Assembly: GCA_963920665.1 (NCBI GenBank)
Contig: OY987273.1
Span: 13,208,501-13,272,500 of the forward strand
Direction of reading: 5' to 3'
Source of the DNA: Straminergon stramineum
Taxonomy: Eukaryota > Streptophyta > Bryopsida > Hypnales > Calliergonaceae
Length of the DNA stretch: 64,000 nt
Every line of letters starts with the position of its first letter. Position 1 is the stretch's first letter. The position numbers and the translations under genes were made by a program. The notes beneath the pieces are model-generated. The model did not search any database and was not told where the DNA came from. It worked only from the letters and a program-made list of their open reading frames with translations. Shown here piece after piece: positions 36,396 to 48,528 of the stretch.

Positions 36396-39300
36396 CTAAA
36401 GCCTACATCCCTTGAATCTGTAAGGCTTGTAATCACTATCTCCTTTCACCTCAACCCTACTACTATCACATCTAGTTCCCCATCCGTCGTCTTCATCACT
36501 AGATGTCTCTTCCATGTTGTTTGATGAAGATTGTACAATTTTCACTCCTTTTTGTACTTGAGTAGATGTCAATGATCTCATTGATCTACTAGTCTTCTTC
36601 TCCATTTTGGCTCTTAATATAGACTTACCAATGCCTTCCTTAAGGCTAGGGATTGTTTTTATTTTCCTCTTTGAAGAAACCTGATAGGTATCAAGTAGGG
36701 TTCTACCCACATTCGGTCTCTTGGTTGAGGAGATAGCAAATGGTTGCATTATTCTTTTTTTACGAGCTTTGATGGAGTCTTCAACCTTTGATATCTCTGC
36801 TTTTGGCGCTCCTTGAGTAATTAACTGCATTGCATTCAAAGACTGCAATGTTTGGCCTAATGATTTCAAGGAATGGCATGGTGGATGGCCCCGACATTGA
36901 ACAAACATTGAAGCCAATGTCTCATCCTTATCATCATCGGTACATGATAAAATGGTTCGACTTGGATTGCCTCCGGAACCCATCTCTTTCGTAGGAGACA
37001 AATGTCTTTTTCCAAGTTGTGATTTCCTTGAACTATCTAATGTTGTGGCATTGGTTTTAAATAATGCATGTAGAAGAGCACTACATGGTGGTTTGGGAGA
37101 ATCTTCCATAAGGTGCATTTTGCCAATACCATTGTTGACAAAAATTGGGCTGCCTGACTCCATCGAACATGCTTCAACATTGTCTTGTACTTTGTGTGGT
37201 TTGGCATTTTCAATATTTGCTTCTCCACATTTCTTTCTTGTCGATATTACTATTGATGCACCAATTGCATTACACACGTTCATTTGAACGTTCACCTCAC
37301 ATCCTCCCTTGTCCTCATGTCAGACATTTTTTTCTACCGCCATTATTGAGGATGGCGCATAAGAAATGGGAATCACTTCATCTTTTTCAAGACTCCCATC
37401 ATTCGCAATCGTTGTCCTATTGGTCGCCCTTATCTCTACATACGTATCTTCCATGTTTGGTAGAAGATTTTTTCTACTCATGAATCCGGTTCCATCTACA
37501 AATCTAGCTATCGAAGGTACATCATCATCAAGCCCGCAATCGTCCACATCTGATCGAAACTCATACATGTCTCCATCCTTGACTTTGAAGTCTTCATTGT
37601 TTTGATTAGGAGTCTTAAAATTTTTTTCGTCAGAATTGTGCATATCATGATTCACAACATCTCTATCATTAGATACAAATTCATTATCCTCGTCTTCTAA
37701 GATAGGCCCTTCTGAATCTTCGGACTCCAAGTTGTCATGGTACCACTTCTTTTCATTCTTTTCCTTTGATGCAGCTATGAGTTTGAAATTGGTGTATACA
37801 TACACCAAATCAGTTGCTCTTTGTGGCTTCAACTTGTTCCGGGATTTGTTGTGAACAAAAGAGTAGTTACTCCAATTTCGTTCACATGAAGATGATGACA
37901 TCGGTTCGGCCAAAATCTTCTTTGCAATTGGAGCAATGAGCTTGCCACATGCACCCTCAAAATCCCACTAAGCATGTGCCGACAATTTCTACTCGGCCGG
38001 ATCCAACATGTCGTGGAATGGAGGATCTCGGTGTCAAAATGCTACAAACTCCTTCACTACGTAAAGATAAGTTTCTGATTGACATATTTTCCTAATAACG
38101 CACTTACATGCGTCTATTGCATATTGATCGTCGGCTAGTTCTTTATTGTGAAGAAAGTAAGGGTTCAAAAGAGCTCCTGGATAATGTAGATCGGTCTCTA
38201 TCATTTCCCATCGCTTACCAAATGACTTTTCGATAGGAATGGCTAAGTTCGAGGACAAACCAAAGGTCTCTTTTTGTAAAGAGAAGACATGCTTCTCTAA
38301 ATTCCTCATAATGTGCAACACCTTGCCCATGTATGGTGTCTTCACATCCAAATCACATAGACCAAACACCATAGAAGCCATCAATTCTCGAAAATTAGTG
38401 GCATGGGCCCAAAAATGCTCATCTAAAATTGTCTTCTTCACCTCCCGAGACTCCATATGAGATTTTGCGTTCTTTGTGTCCCATAACTTGAGCACATATT
38501 CCTTCCATTATGGGCCCACCACACTTTATTGCAATCCATCCTTGACCTTCAACAAATGAGAAATCATGAAGAAATTTGAGGCAAATCTTGTTTTCACCGA
38601 CATCAATAAGCTATTCTTCGTTTCGTGCTTTCGAAATATAGCTAGCAACATATGCCACAATTTGAAGAACTTCACAACAGTCTGGGCCTTTTCTACTAGG
38701 TCCTTCATCCATTCTTGCTTCCCCCAATCTTGAAGCAATAAATTCAAGGCGTGCACCACACAACCTTGAAAGAAAATGTGCAGATATTTACTCGACATCA
38801 TATTCCATACTACCGGATTTATAGAAGCGTTGTCTGCAATCACTTGCACAACATTTGTGGGGCCTACTTGTTCTATAAACTTTTCCAAGACAGAGGCCAA
38901 AAAAGGAGCATTCTTTTCGACTCCACTTGTATCCACCGATCCTAGAAATTGCTCACTCATAGAAGATACAAGCATGGCATTTATCAATGGTCAATTGGTA
39001 ACCGAGCTCCATCCATCAATAGACAATGTTGCTCCAAACTTTCTAATGCTATCTTCGGTCCTATTATGAAGCTTTGTCTTGATGTCGGTCTTTGCTTGGT
39101 CAAGCAATTCATGGCATAAATCATGATACCATGGTGGAGTATAGGGCCCATAGTACTTGGCTGTCTTATTCACTGCTCCTTTAAATGCCAGATTTCAAGC
39201 TATGGCAAATGGTATGTTTTCCGCATAAGAAAATTGGCCCACACTACATTCAAATTGCGTTTTGTTGTGGATTCAAAGCCATCCACTAGACTACTCTGTC

Positions 39301-39724
39301 TTTGAGGTCTACTATTTGATGCCCTAGGAGTCTCACAATCATTGGATGTTTTTGTAGTTCAGTTTACTTCGGATCCTACACCAACAAATTCTTCCAGTGC
39401 TACGCATGAGTCCTCTTGAGTAGAATGCACTATATCCCTCTCATTTGAAAAATCCCTTCCGACTATATGCATGCTACCAACATCTACATTGTCAATGAGT
39501 AGTCTTCACAGGAATGCCCCATTAGATCAAATAAATAGGACTCGAACTTCTGGCGTCAATTGCGAACAAAGACTCACTCCTGTATCACCAACACCTAATG
39601 GGTCTTCATATCCTAAATGGCTCAACATACGGCTTATCTTCTTGGCAAACACCAAGTTGCAAGCCTTACACTTTACCTTACCAGTTGATGGGATACCATA
39701 CCAACCAGACCAATCCTTGCTCAT
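36396..39724 (-). pseudogene. hAT-type transposase, BED finger to dimerisation domain plus long tail, decayed
   Basis: Reads from ATG 39724. BED zinc finger first (KVKCKACNLVFAKK...SHLGYE, about residues 15-40). After a frameshift near 39.24 kb comes the DUF659/transposase core: WYHDLCHELL, FGATLSIDGWSSV (about 39.0 kb), FLGSVDTSG, VVQVIADNA, CVVHALNLLLQDWG. Then FLHNKELADDQYAIDACKCV, RDPPFHDMLDP (about 38.0 kb) and the C-terminal dimerisation region SSSSCERNWSNYSFVHNKSR (about 37.88 kb). hAT transposases cut and paste DNA as dimers. Apart from that one shift the frame is continuous to 36396, but at least eleven stops break it (37320, 38034, 38526 and 38991 among them). The ~490 residues after the CERNW motif, acidic then Lys/Ser-rich, are unusually long for the family. 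Terminal repeats were not identified. Confidence 0.8.
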
Positions 39725-40066
39725 AGTGACAAGTTACAAATTTTAATTCCGTATATTGGAATCAAATTCAAAATGTGAAGATTGGATGAACAATGTCCAA
39801 ATATAATAAAAAATGAGTGCACAAAGCGTTGAAAATCAAGGCCCTTCTGTCCACTAAACTATACATTACCAAGCAAAGGACACAAAAATTGCAGCTCCTA
39901 GCCCTTGGAAATCTTAGCGTTTAATTTTTTAAGAGTGCTCTCAAATGACTTCTATCTTATAGTTATAGTCTCTAAAACTGGCCCTAACCATTGGAGACCA
40001 TTTTTGAATCCACAGAACACACAATCCGACGTTGGCTAATTCTGCAACAGACGGCACGCTCACTAC

Positions 40067-40440
40067 AAATGGGCGGACGGGCGATCGATCACACGGGGGT
40101 CGGGCGGACGAACAATGCGGACATGCGGATGGAGTGACGCGGAGACGGGTGGACAGACAATGTGGACGGGTGGTCAAGTAGATGGACGATCGGACACACG
40201 CGGGTCGGATAAGCGGTCGGGCGAATAGGCGGATGGACAATGCGGATGGGTGGTTGGGCGGACAATCAATTGGACAATGCGGACACGAGGAGGGAGAGAC
40301 AGGTGATCGGGCGAACAGGCAATTTAGGTGGACGGGCGAACGGGCAGTTAGACAATGCGGATGCGAGGAGGGAGAGACAAGCGATCAAGCAATTTAGGCA
40401 GATGAGCAGAACAATCAAGTAGACGGGCGGACGGGCGAGG
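40067..40440. repeat. GC-rich GGACGG minisatellite upstream of the hAT ORF
   Basis: Repeated GCGGACGG, GACAATGCGGA and GGGCGA motifs. ACAATG recurs at 40112, 40157, 40237, 40273 and 40352, so the step is about 36-45 bases or twice that. A longer duplicated block (ACAATGCGGA-GCGAGGAGGG-AGAGACA) has a 79-base offset. It lies 340-715 bases upstream of the hAT start codon, between the hAT and gene A pseudogenes. Confidence 0.75.
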
Positions 40441-40645
40441 TAAACTGCGTTCAATGCTTCAAGAGAGGTGGGAAAACATATGGATTTATGGATGGAATTA
40501 GGAGATTTTAGAAAATTATGGTTTTGTCAAAGGGTCTTATAATTGAAAATTTCTAGATGAGCATGAAAAAAACATACTTCACAAAAAGGTGTCCTTTATA
40601 ATAGCATGAATTTAAAAGAAAGAAAAACAAATGATTAATTCAAAG

Positions 40646-40661
40646 ATATATATATATATAT
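40646..40661. repeat. (AT)n microsatellite
   Basis: Eight AT units. It lies between the hAT upstream array and the 3' end of the gene A frame. Confidence 0.7.
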
Positions 40662-40879
40662 TTGGATATATTTAGAACTTCAAAACAAATCAAAATTCAT
40701 CATGAGTACAATGAATTACTAGTAGTACTCAACCCTATTAACATTTAAGCTACACTTGGTATACTTCTATACTATTAAACATAATAGAATAAGGAAAGCC
40801 TCTCTTACATTTAAGAACCTCTACTCTCTCCGAAATCGTGAGATGGCCCCTCCTTAGCCAAAAGTCTTGCACTCATTCA

Positions 40880-43800
40880 TCAAGTATTTGGCCCAGGATT
40901 GTAGACAACACCTCCTCCGGATCTAACTTCCATGTCAAACACTAAAAACTGTTGTTTGGTTTCCGGAGAGTGGTCATCGTCATTGTCATCCTCTCTCTTT
41001 TGTTTTGAGGTTCGCTTTGGAGACAAATCTACTTCTTCAACCTTCGAAGCCTTCAATGTAGCATCCACTCGATCTACAAACACATTGACCTATTCGTCAT
41101 TAGCTTCAATGGATAACCCTATTGGTCGAAAACTGGCCAATAGAAACCCCCTCCAGTGAGCTATGATGTCACCTATCCTCTTATCAAATGCCCCAGCTAC
41201 CTCCACAAATGAATGCCTTGTAGTTGTTTCCCCATCTATTTTAACAAGAACATGAACTTTGGCAGCTTCTTCCAACTTTGACAAGAAAAGGGCCCTACCA
41301 ATCAAAGTGTGATTATAAGCCCCGTATTGTTCATTGAACTCTTGAGCATGCTCCACCTCTACCTAAGTGTTGTTTGGCCTTTCTTACACTTCTTTGTCAA
41401 GAAACCAAAAAAACTTCTTGTGTTGCACACTCCAAAGGCCCCCCATGTTGCAACAAAACAATTCACGAGCCTCGCCATCTTCAATATCCCAAGCCCACAA
41501 CTCCACCTCTCTGTTGAGGGTCATCCACATGAAAGGATCCATTGGTTGTCCAGACTCCTCATACAATCCATGTCGGCAATCAATTGAATCCTATGTGAGA
41601 GGTCGCCCTCAATGCAAGAAATTTTGGAACTAGTATGGCCCTTGATGAAGAGGAAGGGTCCATCGGTTGTATTCGTGGCCGGGGGGCATATCTTCCAAGA
41701 TCCCAAGCATTTTGTAGAACCGAGGGCTTAGAGGAGAATGACACTCGGCACAAACTGAACGAATGAGTGATGCTTTCACGATGCATATCATGTAAAAAGT
41801 GTGGCGACATTGGCCCATGGTCAGGGCTCCTTCTAGGCCAAAAGGACCTTGGCAAAGGCTACAATGACTGTTCAAGATTCTCAGGGCTGGATTACAAGCA
41901 TGCACTATTGTCTTCTCTTTCTCCTTGATGTGCGCTGAAAGCGTGTTGTAAGGGACCCACCCTTCCTCTACTTCCAAAGCCCAATCGATGTGTAGAACAT
42001 TGTCCTTCTTTGCGTGGTTCAAGCGCTCAAACATGTCATCCATGTCCCCCCAACATGTAATTTCGGTGGAACCCCTTGGATGTTCATCAAACACTTTCTT
42101 GAACCTACCAAAGAGGTCTCCACAACATTGCATTCTCCATCCGACTTCATTGCAAATTTCATAAGTCCTTTCATTGCTCGAGATACTACAGAGGGTTTGT
42201 CTTGGAGTTTCTATACCCATGCCAACCATCGAGACTCTAATCCGCTCTTTGGCATGCATTCCTCCATGCCCATGATTTTTTGAAATCGATCCAACTCCAA
42301 CTCAACAAGGATTTTCTCTTGAATTGCTTCATCTAATTTCAACTGTAGCTCTTCCACCTCACTACCTTTTGTTTGCATCGAAGCATCCTGCAATGTATGG
42401 GAAACATTAGGAATGATGGTCAGTACTGCCTCTTCACATTTCTTATCATTCCCAACCTCATCCACATTCAAGATGATGGATGTCTCCACCGCTTTTGCCT
42501 TCTCAAAAGGAAGAGAGAGTTGATCGCTCTCTTGACTTTCTTGCACAAATGGAATGTTCACGGAGTCCGTGGTAGGCCTACCCCTCTTCAACTCTTGTAC
42601 TTTGAGCTCTAATTCTTCGATGTGCTTTCTTTAAACGACCTTCTTACAACGTTCATGCTCCATGTTTTTTTGTGACATCTGCAGCTTCATTTCCAATTCC
42701 TCACACTTCATCTTTAACTGATGAATGTCTTCCTTTAAGGCCATCGAACTTTTTAAGTTCATCACACCACCTTCAAGAATTGGTGCTACTTTCTTGATGA
42801 AATTGCAAAAAGCCAAGGCACCAATCAACAATTCAGGTGCCATTCTAGAAAATTCCTCTGCCATGTCCCTAACCCAAGGAGTAATTTCAACTACCATTTC
42901 AGCTGAAGATCTCAATCTATATGCGGTTAGCGAAATAGTACCCTAGCCACCTTTTCTTGCGGGCTGACTAAAGCTACCTGCCTCATTATTGGGATTAGAA
43001 TGAAGATGTTGTTCTGCTAATACTCACCAATGACTACAACATTCTTACACCTTTTCCAAGTGATTGGCGGTGGGTATGGAACAAAGAATCTCCAATTGCG
43101 CCAAGCTTAAAGTTGCCAAATGTGGATGCCCTCCATTTCTTGCGCTTAATATTTGTCTTGGGCTCAACCTTCGACTCGGGCTTACTTTTTGATGCGGACT
43201 CAACATTCGAATTCGGCTCAATGTTTGGCTTTGCCTTGGCATCGTTGGCAGCTGAGAAATTGGAGTTTCATATTTCGTCAAGCTCTCTAGAGCTTTACTG
43301 CCTATGTAACCCTGAATTCTAGCATTGGTCCTTGTAATTTGTTCCTCATTGACCTCTCCATATGGCAAAAAAGATGACCCACGTTCTTCTACCAATGTTT
43401 CCTTGTTTGCAGCCATGTTTAGACCGCCAAAGGTTGTTTCATTCGTTGTAGTTTCCTTGCTTGGAGCCATGCTTTGTTCACCTAATGTTATCACATTCGG
43501 TGTGGATGTGAAGCATGTTGGAGGAGTTACAAAAACCTCTCCGTCCACACCTCCCGAGGAGACATTGCTCACTTCCGTGTGAGGTTGTGCGGGCCTTAAT
43601 TGTACTACATCACCTAAAACCTCGGAGACCTTTGTTGTATGCGTTGTAGTATTTTTTAATACTTTTGGGGTCTTCGTTGGTTCACTTGGTTCTGCTTGAG
43701 GATCGTACAAATCCAGAATGTCTTTTTGATTGCATTGCAGTAAAAGTGGAGAATCCACCTTGGATGGATAAGTGCTCCGATCTACCTTGCGGTTGAAAAT

Positions 43801-44159
43801 GAGTTTTGCATACACCATGGACGCCACGTTGTAATTTATGCATCCCTTACTCCTTGGCTTGTCCCTAAAGAGCGCCCGCCACACTTCCTCCAATTGATGC
43901 ACAAAATGCTTATTGTTGCAATTACATGGCGATCCCGAGGCCATAACTTGTCAATGTGGTACATTTTAACATACTTCTTGCATGTTTTGAAGGTCCAATA
44001 TTCCACTTCCTCCTCCTCCCAACCGCTCTCCGCTTTGATGTTCGGGTCATCTAAAATCTCATAGTGAAGCCCATGAGGGCCCCCCTTTGCTTTAGTTCCT
44101 TTCTTTTTTTCACCTCCTGAAGTCCTCCCGTCGTTGGTAGGAACACCTTGATTAGTCAT
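40880..44159 (-). pseudogene. Gene A: BED-like / coiled-coil / RING-like ORF, decayed
   Basis: Starts MTNQGVPTNDGRTSGGEKKK at 44159. The BED-like module reads W-T-F-KTCKKYVKMYHIDKLWPRD, with the first Cys replaced by Phe. A frame slip near 43.94 kb leads to HFVHQLEEVWRALFRDKP. A Thr/Ser/Pro-rich linker follows, then SLAQLEILCSIPTA. A coiled coil spans 42.78-42.30 kb (LKMKCEELEMKLQMSQKNME, VEELQLKLDEAIQEKI). After another slip near 42.25 kb there is a 210-residue open segment with RING-like Cys/His (C133-x2-C136, C151-x-H153, C170-x2-C173; 41863-41735), then MDPFMWMTL-REVELWAWDI, KKFFWFLDKEV and LSKLEEAAKVHVLVKIDGET. About ten stops break the later frame. The original length was over 1000 residues. 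I do not know the family; the layout suggests a transposon-encoded DNA-binding protein with a ubiquitin-ligase-like domain, which is inference. Confidence 0.55.
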
Positions 44160-44449
44160 GATGGATGATTTGAATTTTTGAGCCCTTCAAAAAATAGTAC
44201 CACAACATGTGAGTACTGTAAGATGTGTGTAAATAAGTGACTGTGTAAATGAGCAATAGTAACAAAAGCTCAAGGACCTCCACTCTCCATCCTATAGGAG
44301 CAATTAACGCTTAAAGCAACAATAGCACATCCAACTTGGCACCAAAGGAGAGTAGAAGTGAGACCAAATGACAAGTCCATCCGCCACCAAACCTAAAAAC
44401 CATCTACCCTGAAGCAGACCCAGACCTACAATACGCCATTGCGAATGCT

Positions 44450-44695
44450 GGCCAACTACTTTGGTGGCAGACGAGCAGCTGTCCATCCGCTTTGGACCAC
44501 CACCGAACTTCCCGTCTACCCATGCCGACCGCGAGCCACTCTCGGACCATCCCGTCTGTTCAAGCCGTTCGTTCAAGCCATTCGCCATCACCAACCAACC
44601 CCGCACCTGGCCGTCTGCTCAAGCCGTCCACCGTCGCCGATCGACCAGACAGAACATTGTTCACCTCGCTGGCGGCCCCACTTGACTTGAGTCCG
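44450..44695. repeat. GC-rich CCGTCTG-motif stretch upstream of gene A
   Basis: Contains repeated CCGTCTG-TCAAGCCGT (44552 and 44611, offset 59), CCATTCGCC and CCGACC motifs. It lies 290-535 bases upstream of the gene A start codon on the minus strand. Open frames on both strands here are a by-product of its composition. Confidence 0.55.
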
Positions 44696-44699
44696 CTAG

Positions 44700-46436
44700 C
44701 AATCCTAAAGCATTGAATTCTAAAAAGGATAGATTCATCATTCATGTACAAAAAAACCCTCTTGAATGCTAGAAGTATCCAATGTAGTATTAATGTAAGA
44801 AAAGGTAATTCCAAACATTCCTTTCCACATTTAAATATGCTCTCCAAACCCTACAGCCTAAACCCTAAACCTACAAAAAAAATCTGAATTGTACAACCCT
44901 CAATTGTACATACTAAATTTATAACATTGCATGAAGTTTCAAAATTATTGATGCGATGTGTGGAATATGTTTTACCTATGATTCCTTTGGAGTTTGGAAT
45001 GCAATCATGACAATATAATGCAGATGTAGACCTTACTTACTTTGTCATGTAGGTTTCAATTCTTTTTAAGATTTAACACTTCAATTATCACTTTATTATG
45101 AGCCATTAAATAAATGAAGAACATTCAATTATAACTTGGAGTGTGTCTTCAATTTTTGTTGTCAAATGTATTCATAGTTCAAAACACCAATATGAATATA
45201 CTAAAAGAAATTAAATTATCTCATTATTTTATTACAACATTTATTGATGTATAGGATGGTGCTAAAAATGATTCAAGCATTTTAATGTAATGTGAAATGT
45301 TGTGGACAAGATTAAAGTAAGCATTTATACAACAAAATGAAATGAAAATTCATATCACACACACTTTGACACTTATACCTATGTATACTTGTGTGCATCC
45401 TAAATTGTAAACCGATCATAAATTTATCACAACTCCAAAATATTAGAGCTTAGATAATGTACAATGTGATTGACCTTCAAATATGATGAGTCTTCAATTA
45501 CAAGAAATTAGAAATGGTCATACAGTCATACTTCAATGATTACAAGTGTGTTTCATCTCAAAACTTTTTTGCAAATGATTATATAGAAAGGTTCATAATA
45601 TCATATCTTTTAAATTATAAATTTACAATATTGATTGAATTGCTTATGTAGTTATGTAGGCCTAGGATTTTGTAAAATCTTGAACCCCTAAAGCATTCAT
45701 GCTTTTTTTCCCATCAAATATCACTCAAAACTACCATTTCAAATGCAAAGGGACAAAAATCTTAAAAATTAATTTTTGGGCATATTTAACCATAGGAATT
45801 TATACTAGACTAGTATAAAAATGTGTGTGAGTAATCTTGTCATCTTGAAAAACTTTGAGTACATACATTGCATGGTATTTGCATGTAAAGTAAGCCCAAA
45901 AAATCTTTTCTTCCATCTTGCTATACTAGATTGTTGGGCTTCTCATTTTCTTCACTTTAGATTTTTGGCACTAATGAATTTCATTTTAGAATATCTTGTG
46001 TTGAAAAATTTAACTTTTAACTCTTAAGTGAAGAATCTTGAACCAAAAATTTAAAAATAAATCATTTAATTGAGATCACATATCATAAGAGTCCCATATA
46101 ATAGTATAGGGCCTTTGGGACTTTAGGGATTCATTATTTTCCTTGAAAGGCATGAAAAAGAATAATAAATTGAACCCTGAAGGCTTTTGTTACAATCTTA
46201 ACATTGAATTTCTTTTGCTATTAGTCAAAAAACATTGTTGACATCACAAACTTGTACAAAAGCACCAATGTAAAACAAAATTTCTTTACACACTAATTTG
46301 AATTCTTTATTTACAAATCAAATGACTTTCCAAACACAAGACTTTGGGATGTCACTTTTGATAGTTGTATCAATTTAAGACCTCATGACATAACATATTC
46401 AAAATAATTTCTATACTTTTCTTAATTCACCATGTA
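44700..46436. other. AT-rich intergenic DNA, nothing recognised
   Basis: AT-rich and free of recognisable coding sequence. The frame 45821-46027 (+) shows no motif. It lies between the divergent genes A (minus) and C (plus). Confidence 0.4.
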
Positions 46437-46439
46437 ATG

Positions 46440-47035
46440 CAAGCATTGCCTATCGCCCCGTCCATCCACCCATCTCCACAAAGTTCAAAATACTTCTCCC
46501 ACCCATCCGCCTTAAACCGCATCTCCAAAAAATTCAAAACACCTCTCTTGTCCGTTCGACCAACCACCAATTCAAAAATTGAAAAATGCCTCCCTTCCAT
46601 AGTCCCGTCCACCCGCTTGCCCATGCTCCTCTCTTTGTCTGTCCATCTACCCTACCGCCCGTCTGCCGTAAACCAAACACCAACTCCCATACTAAAAAAC
46701 AACTCCCTCCCTCCCTCCCGCCCACCTCTCCCTCCCACACTCCCTCCCATGCTCCTCTTTGTCCGCCCGTCCGTGCATCCGCACCACATCGTCTGTATTG
46801 TCCATCCACCCGTCCGCATGTCCGCAGTCGCCGTCCGCATTGTTCGTCCGCCTGTCTGGAATTCGTCCCCAATTGCCGTCCGTGTCCGTGCTGCTCCGTC
46901 CGCTGCTTGTCAATGACCGTGTGATCGATTGGATGGCAATTTTAGAACGCCCGATCTGCCCGTCCGCCTTCGTGCCATCCAATGTAAACGGCACCATCCG
47001 CATACCCTAAAGCGCCAACCACATAAACGGCAGCG
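46440..47035. repeat. GC-rich CCGTCCG minisatellite upstream of gene C
   Basis: Dense CCGTCCG, CCCGTCC and CTCCCTCC motifs. ATTGTCCATCC at 46797 and ATTGTTCGTCC at 46839 are 42 apart. CCCATGCTCCT at 46620 and 46746 are 126 (3 x 42) apart. It lies about 410-1000 bases upstream of the gene C start. Long open frames on both strands (for example 46437-46916) come from the repeat and are not genes. Confidence 0.75.
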
Positions 47036-47446
47036 CGGACAGCTCATTTCTTCACAATCGTTTCCCTTTCGGAGTGGGTGATTCAATGCCTTCAGGAATC
47101 TACGCGCCCCTTTCGGCTTGGTGCGTGAATGATTGTGTTCGTATTAATTTTTTTTAATCAGATTAGTTTGAATGATTAGGGGGTTGCCCCAACTTATAAG
47201 TCTTTAATTTTATAGAGTTCCTTTGAGTGTTCTTAATTACTTGAATCGTGTTCAAGTTGATTGGGTTGTCAGAAACTTAGGGTGTTCAATTTTACAGTTT
47301 ATTTGGTTGTTAGTAACAGTAGGTGCAATTTGTTTTAATCCAAATTCTTTTTTTTTCATTTGGTACATTTAGCCAAAGTGGGCTGAAATTGCATTTAAAC
47401 TTTGTATTCCTTTCGATTCATTATTAATTGAGGTTTGGAGGTTATC

Positions 47447-48528
47447 ATGTCGCATGGAAGTGGTGGAGGAAGTAGGAAGGGGAAATCATAAGAGATGAAT
47501 TGAAAAGATTGGGTAGACGTAACTTGCGTTGTGGAGCCTAGATGGGAAGAGGAGCCCAAGAAAATGTGGGACTGCACAACATGCAAGAAGTACGTTAAAA
47601 TGACGCACCTCTCCAAACTATGGTCACGTGATCACGTAGAGGTGCAAGTTCATCGTTGGGAAGGACAAATGTCCACATGTAAGAGCGACCACTTTGTTCG
47701 CCAATACAAGGAGATAACATCTGCATCAAGTTTACCAAGCTCCAAACCAAACGTTGTGAACTATTCGAACATGGCTATGATTTGGGTGGAGATAGTACTC
47801 TGTAAAGAAATAGATTGGCGCATGGTTGTAGGGCGCAATGTCAAGAATTTAACTTGTGAGGAAGCCATAATTCCTACTAACTAGGTTGGACCAAGTGATT
47901 GCATGCCGGAGTGGTCCAATTGAGGCTATGGAGAACTTCCTTCAGTCGTCTTGAAGGATGTTGAAGATGATTGGTCAGATGAAGATGATGTTGATGATGA
48001 TCCAGCACCCATGACATTTGGTGAGAGACACGAACGTCGAGAAGATTGGGAAGACATTGAATACCAACAGCAAATGCAAGAGGCCATGCATCGAAGTGTG
48101 GAAGACCGGAGTCGGCAACATGATAGGTCCTACTATCGTGACTATAACGTACGTGGATCACAAGATGGGATAGGTGGTTCAGATTATGGTAATGCCCACG
48201 AGTTGGCTCTCAAAGTATAGGAAGAAGCTATGGAACGACACACTATGGTGGTTCTAGCCAAGAAGGCTCTCAATACTACTCTGGATTGACTACACATGGT
48301 TCATATGGGCATTAGGGAGGCCCTTATTATGGTGGATCAAGTGAAAGAGGGTCCTAGGAGAGTGCTCCAATTCCTCCTCCAACCTTTGGAGGTCCTTCTT
48401 TTGGAAATGAATATGGACAAGGAGGTGCATCAAGTGGATATTGTTACATCTATGGGGATGGACCATATATTGGGGTACATCCTTCAAGCCCAAATGACAA
48501 CAAGGATTCCAATTCGGATTTAGATTGA
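47447..48528 (+). pseudogene. Gene C: BED-like zinc-finger ORF with Gly/Tyr-rich tail, decayed
   Basis: Starts MSHGSGGGSRKGKS at 47447. In-frame stops (TAA, TGA) follow within 20 codons, then W-D-CTTCKKYVKMTHLSKLWSRDH, the best-preserved copy of the BED-like module: both Cys and the His residues are present. The second block, DHFVRQYKEITSASSL with KEIDWRMVVGR, matches genes A and B. An acidic region (about 47.95-48.05 kb) and a Gln/Arg-rich stretch follow. A frame slip near 48.22 kb leads to a Gly/Ser/Tyr-rich tail (GTTHYGGSSQEGSQYYSG, PSFGNEYGQGGASSGY) ending at TGA 48526-48528. Tails like this occur at the C-termini of plant BED/hAT transposases, so C may be an internally deleted relative. 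About 360 residues if intact. Confidence 0.5.

Noticed and set aside
46437..46924. Overlapping long open frames on both strands (up to 159 aa)
   Set aside because: They lie wholly in the CCGTCCG minisatellite; the Pro/Ser/Arg or Gly/Asp/Arg composition follows from the repeat.
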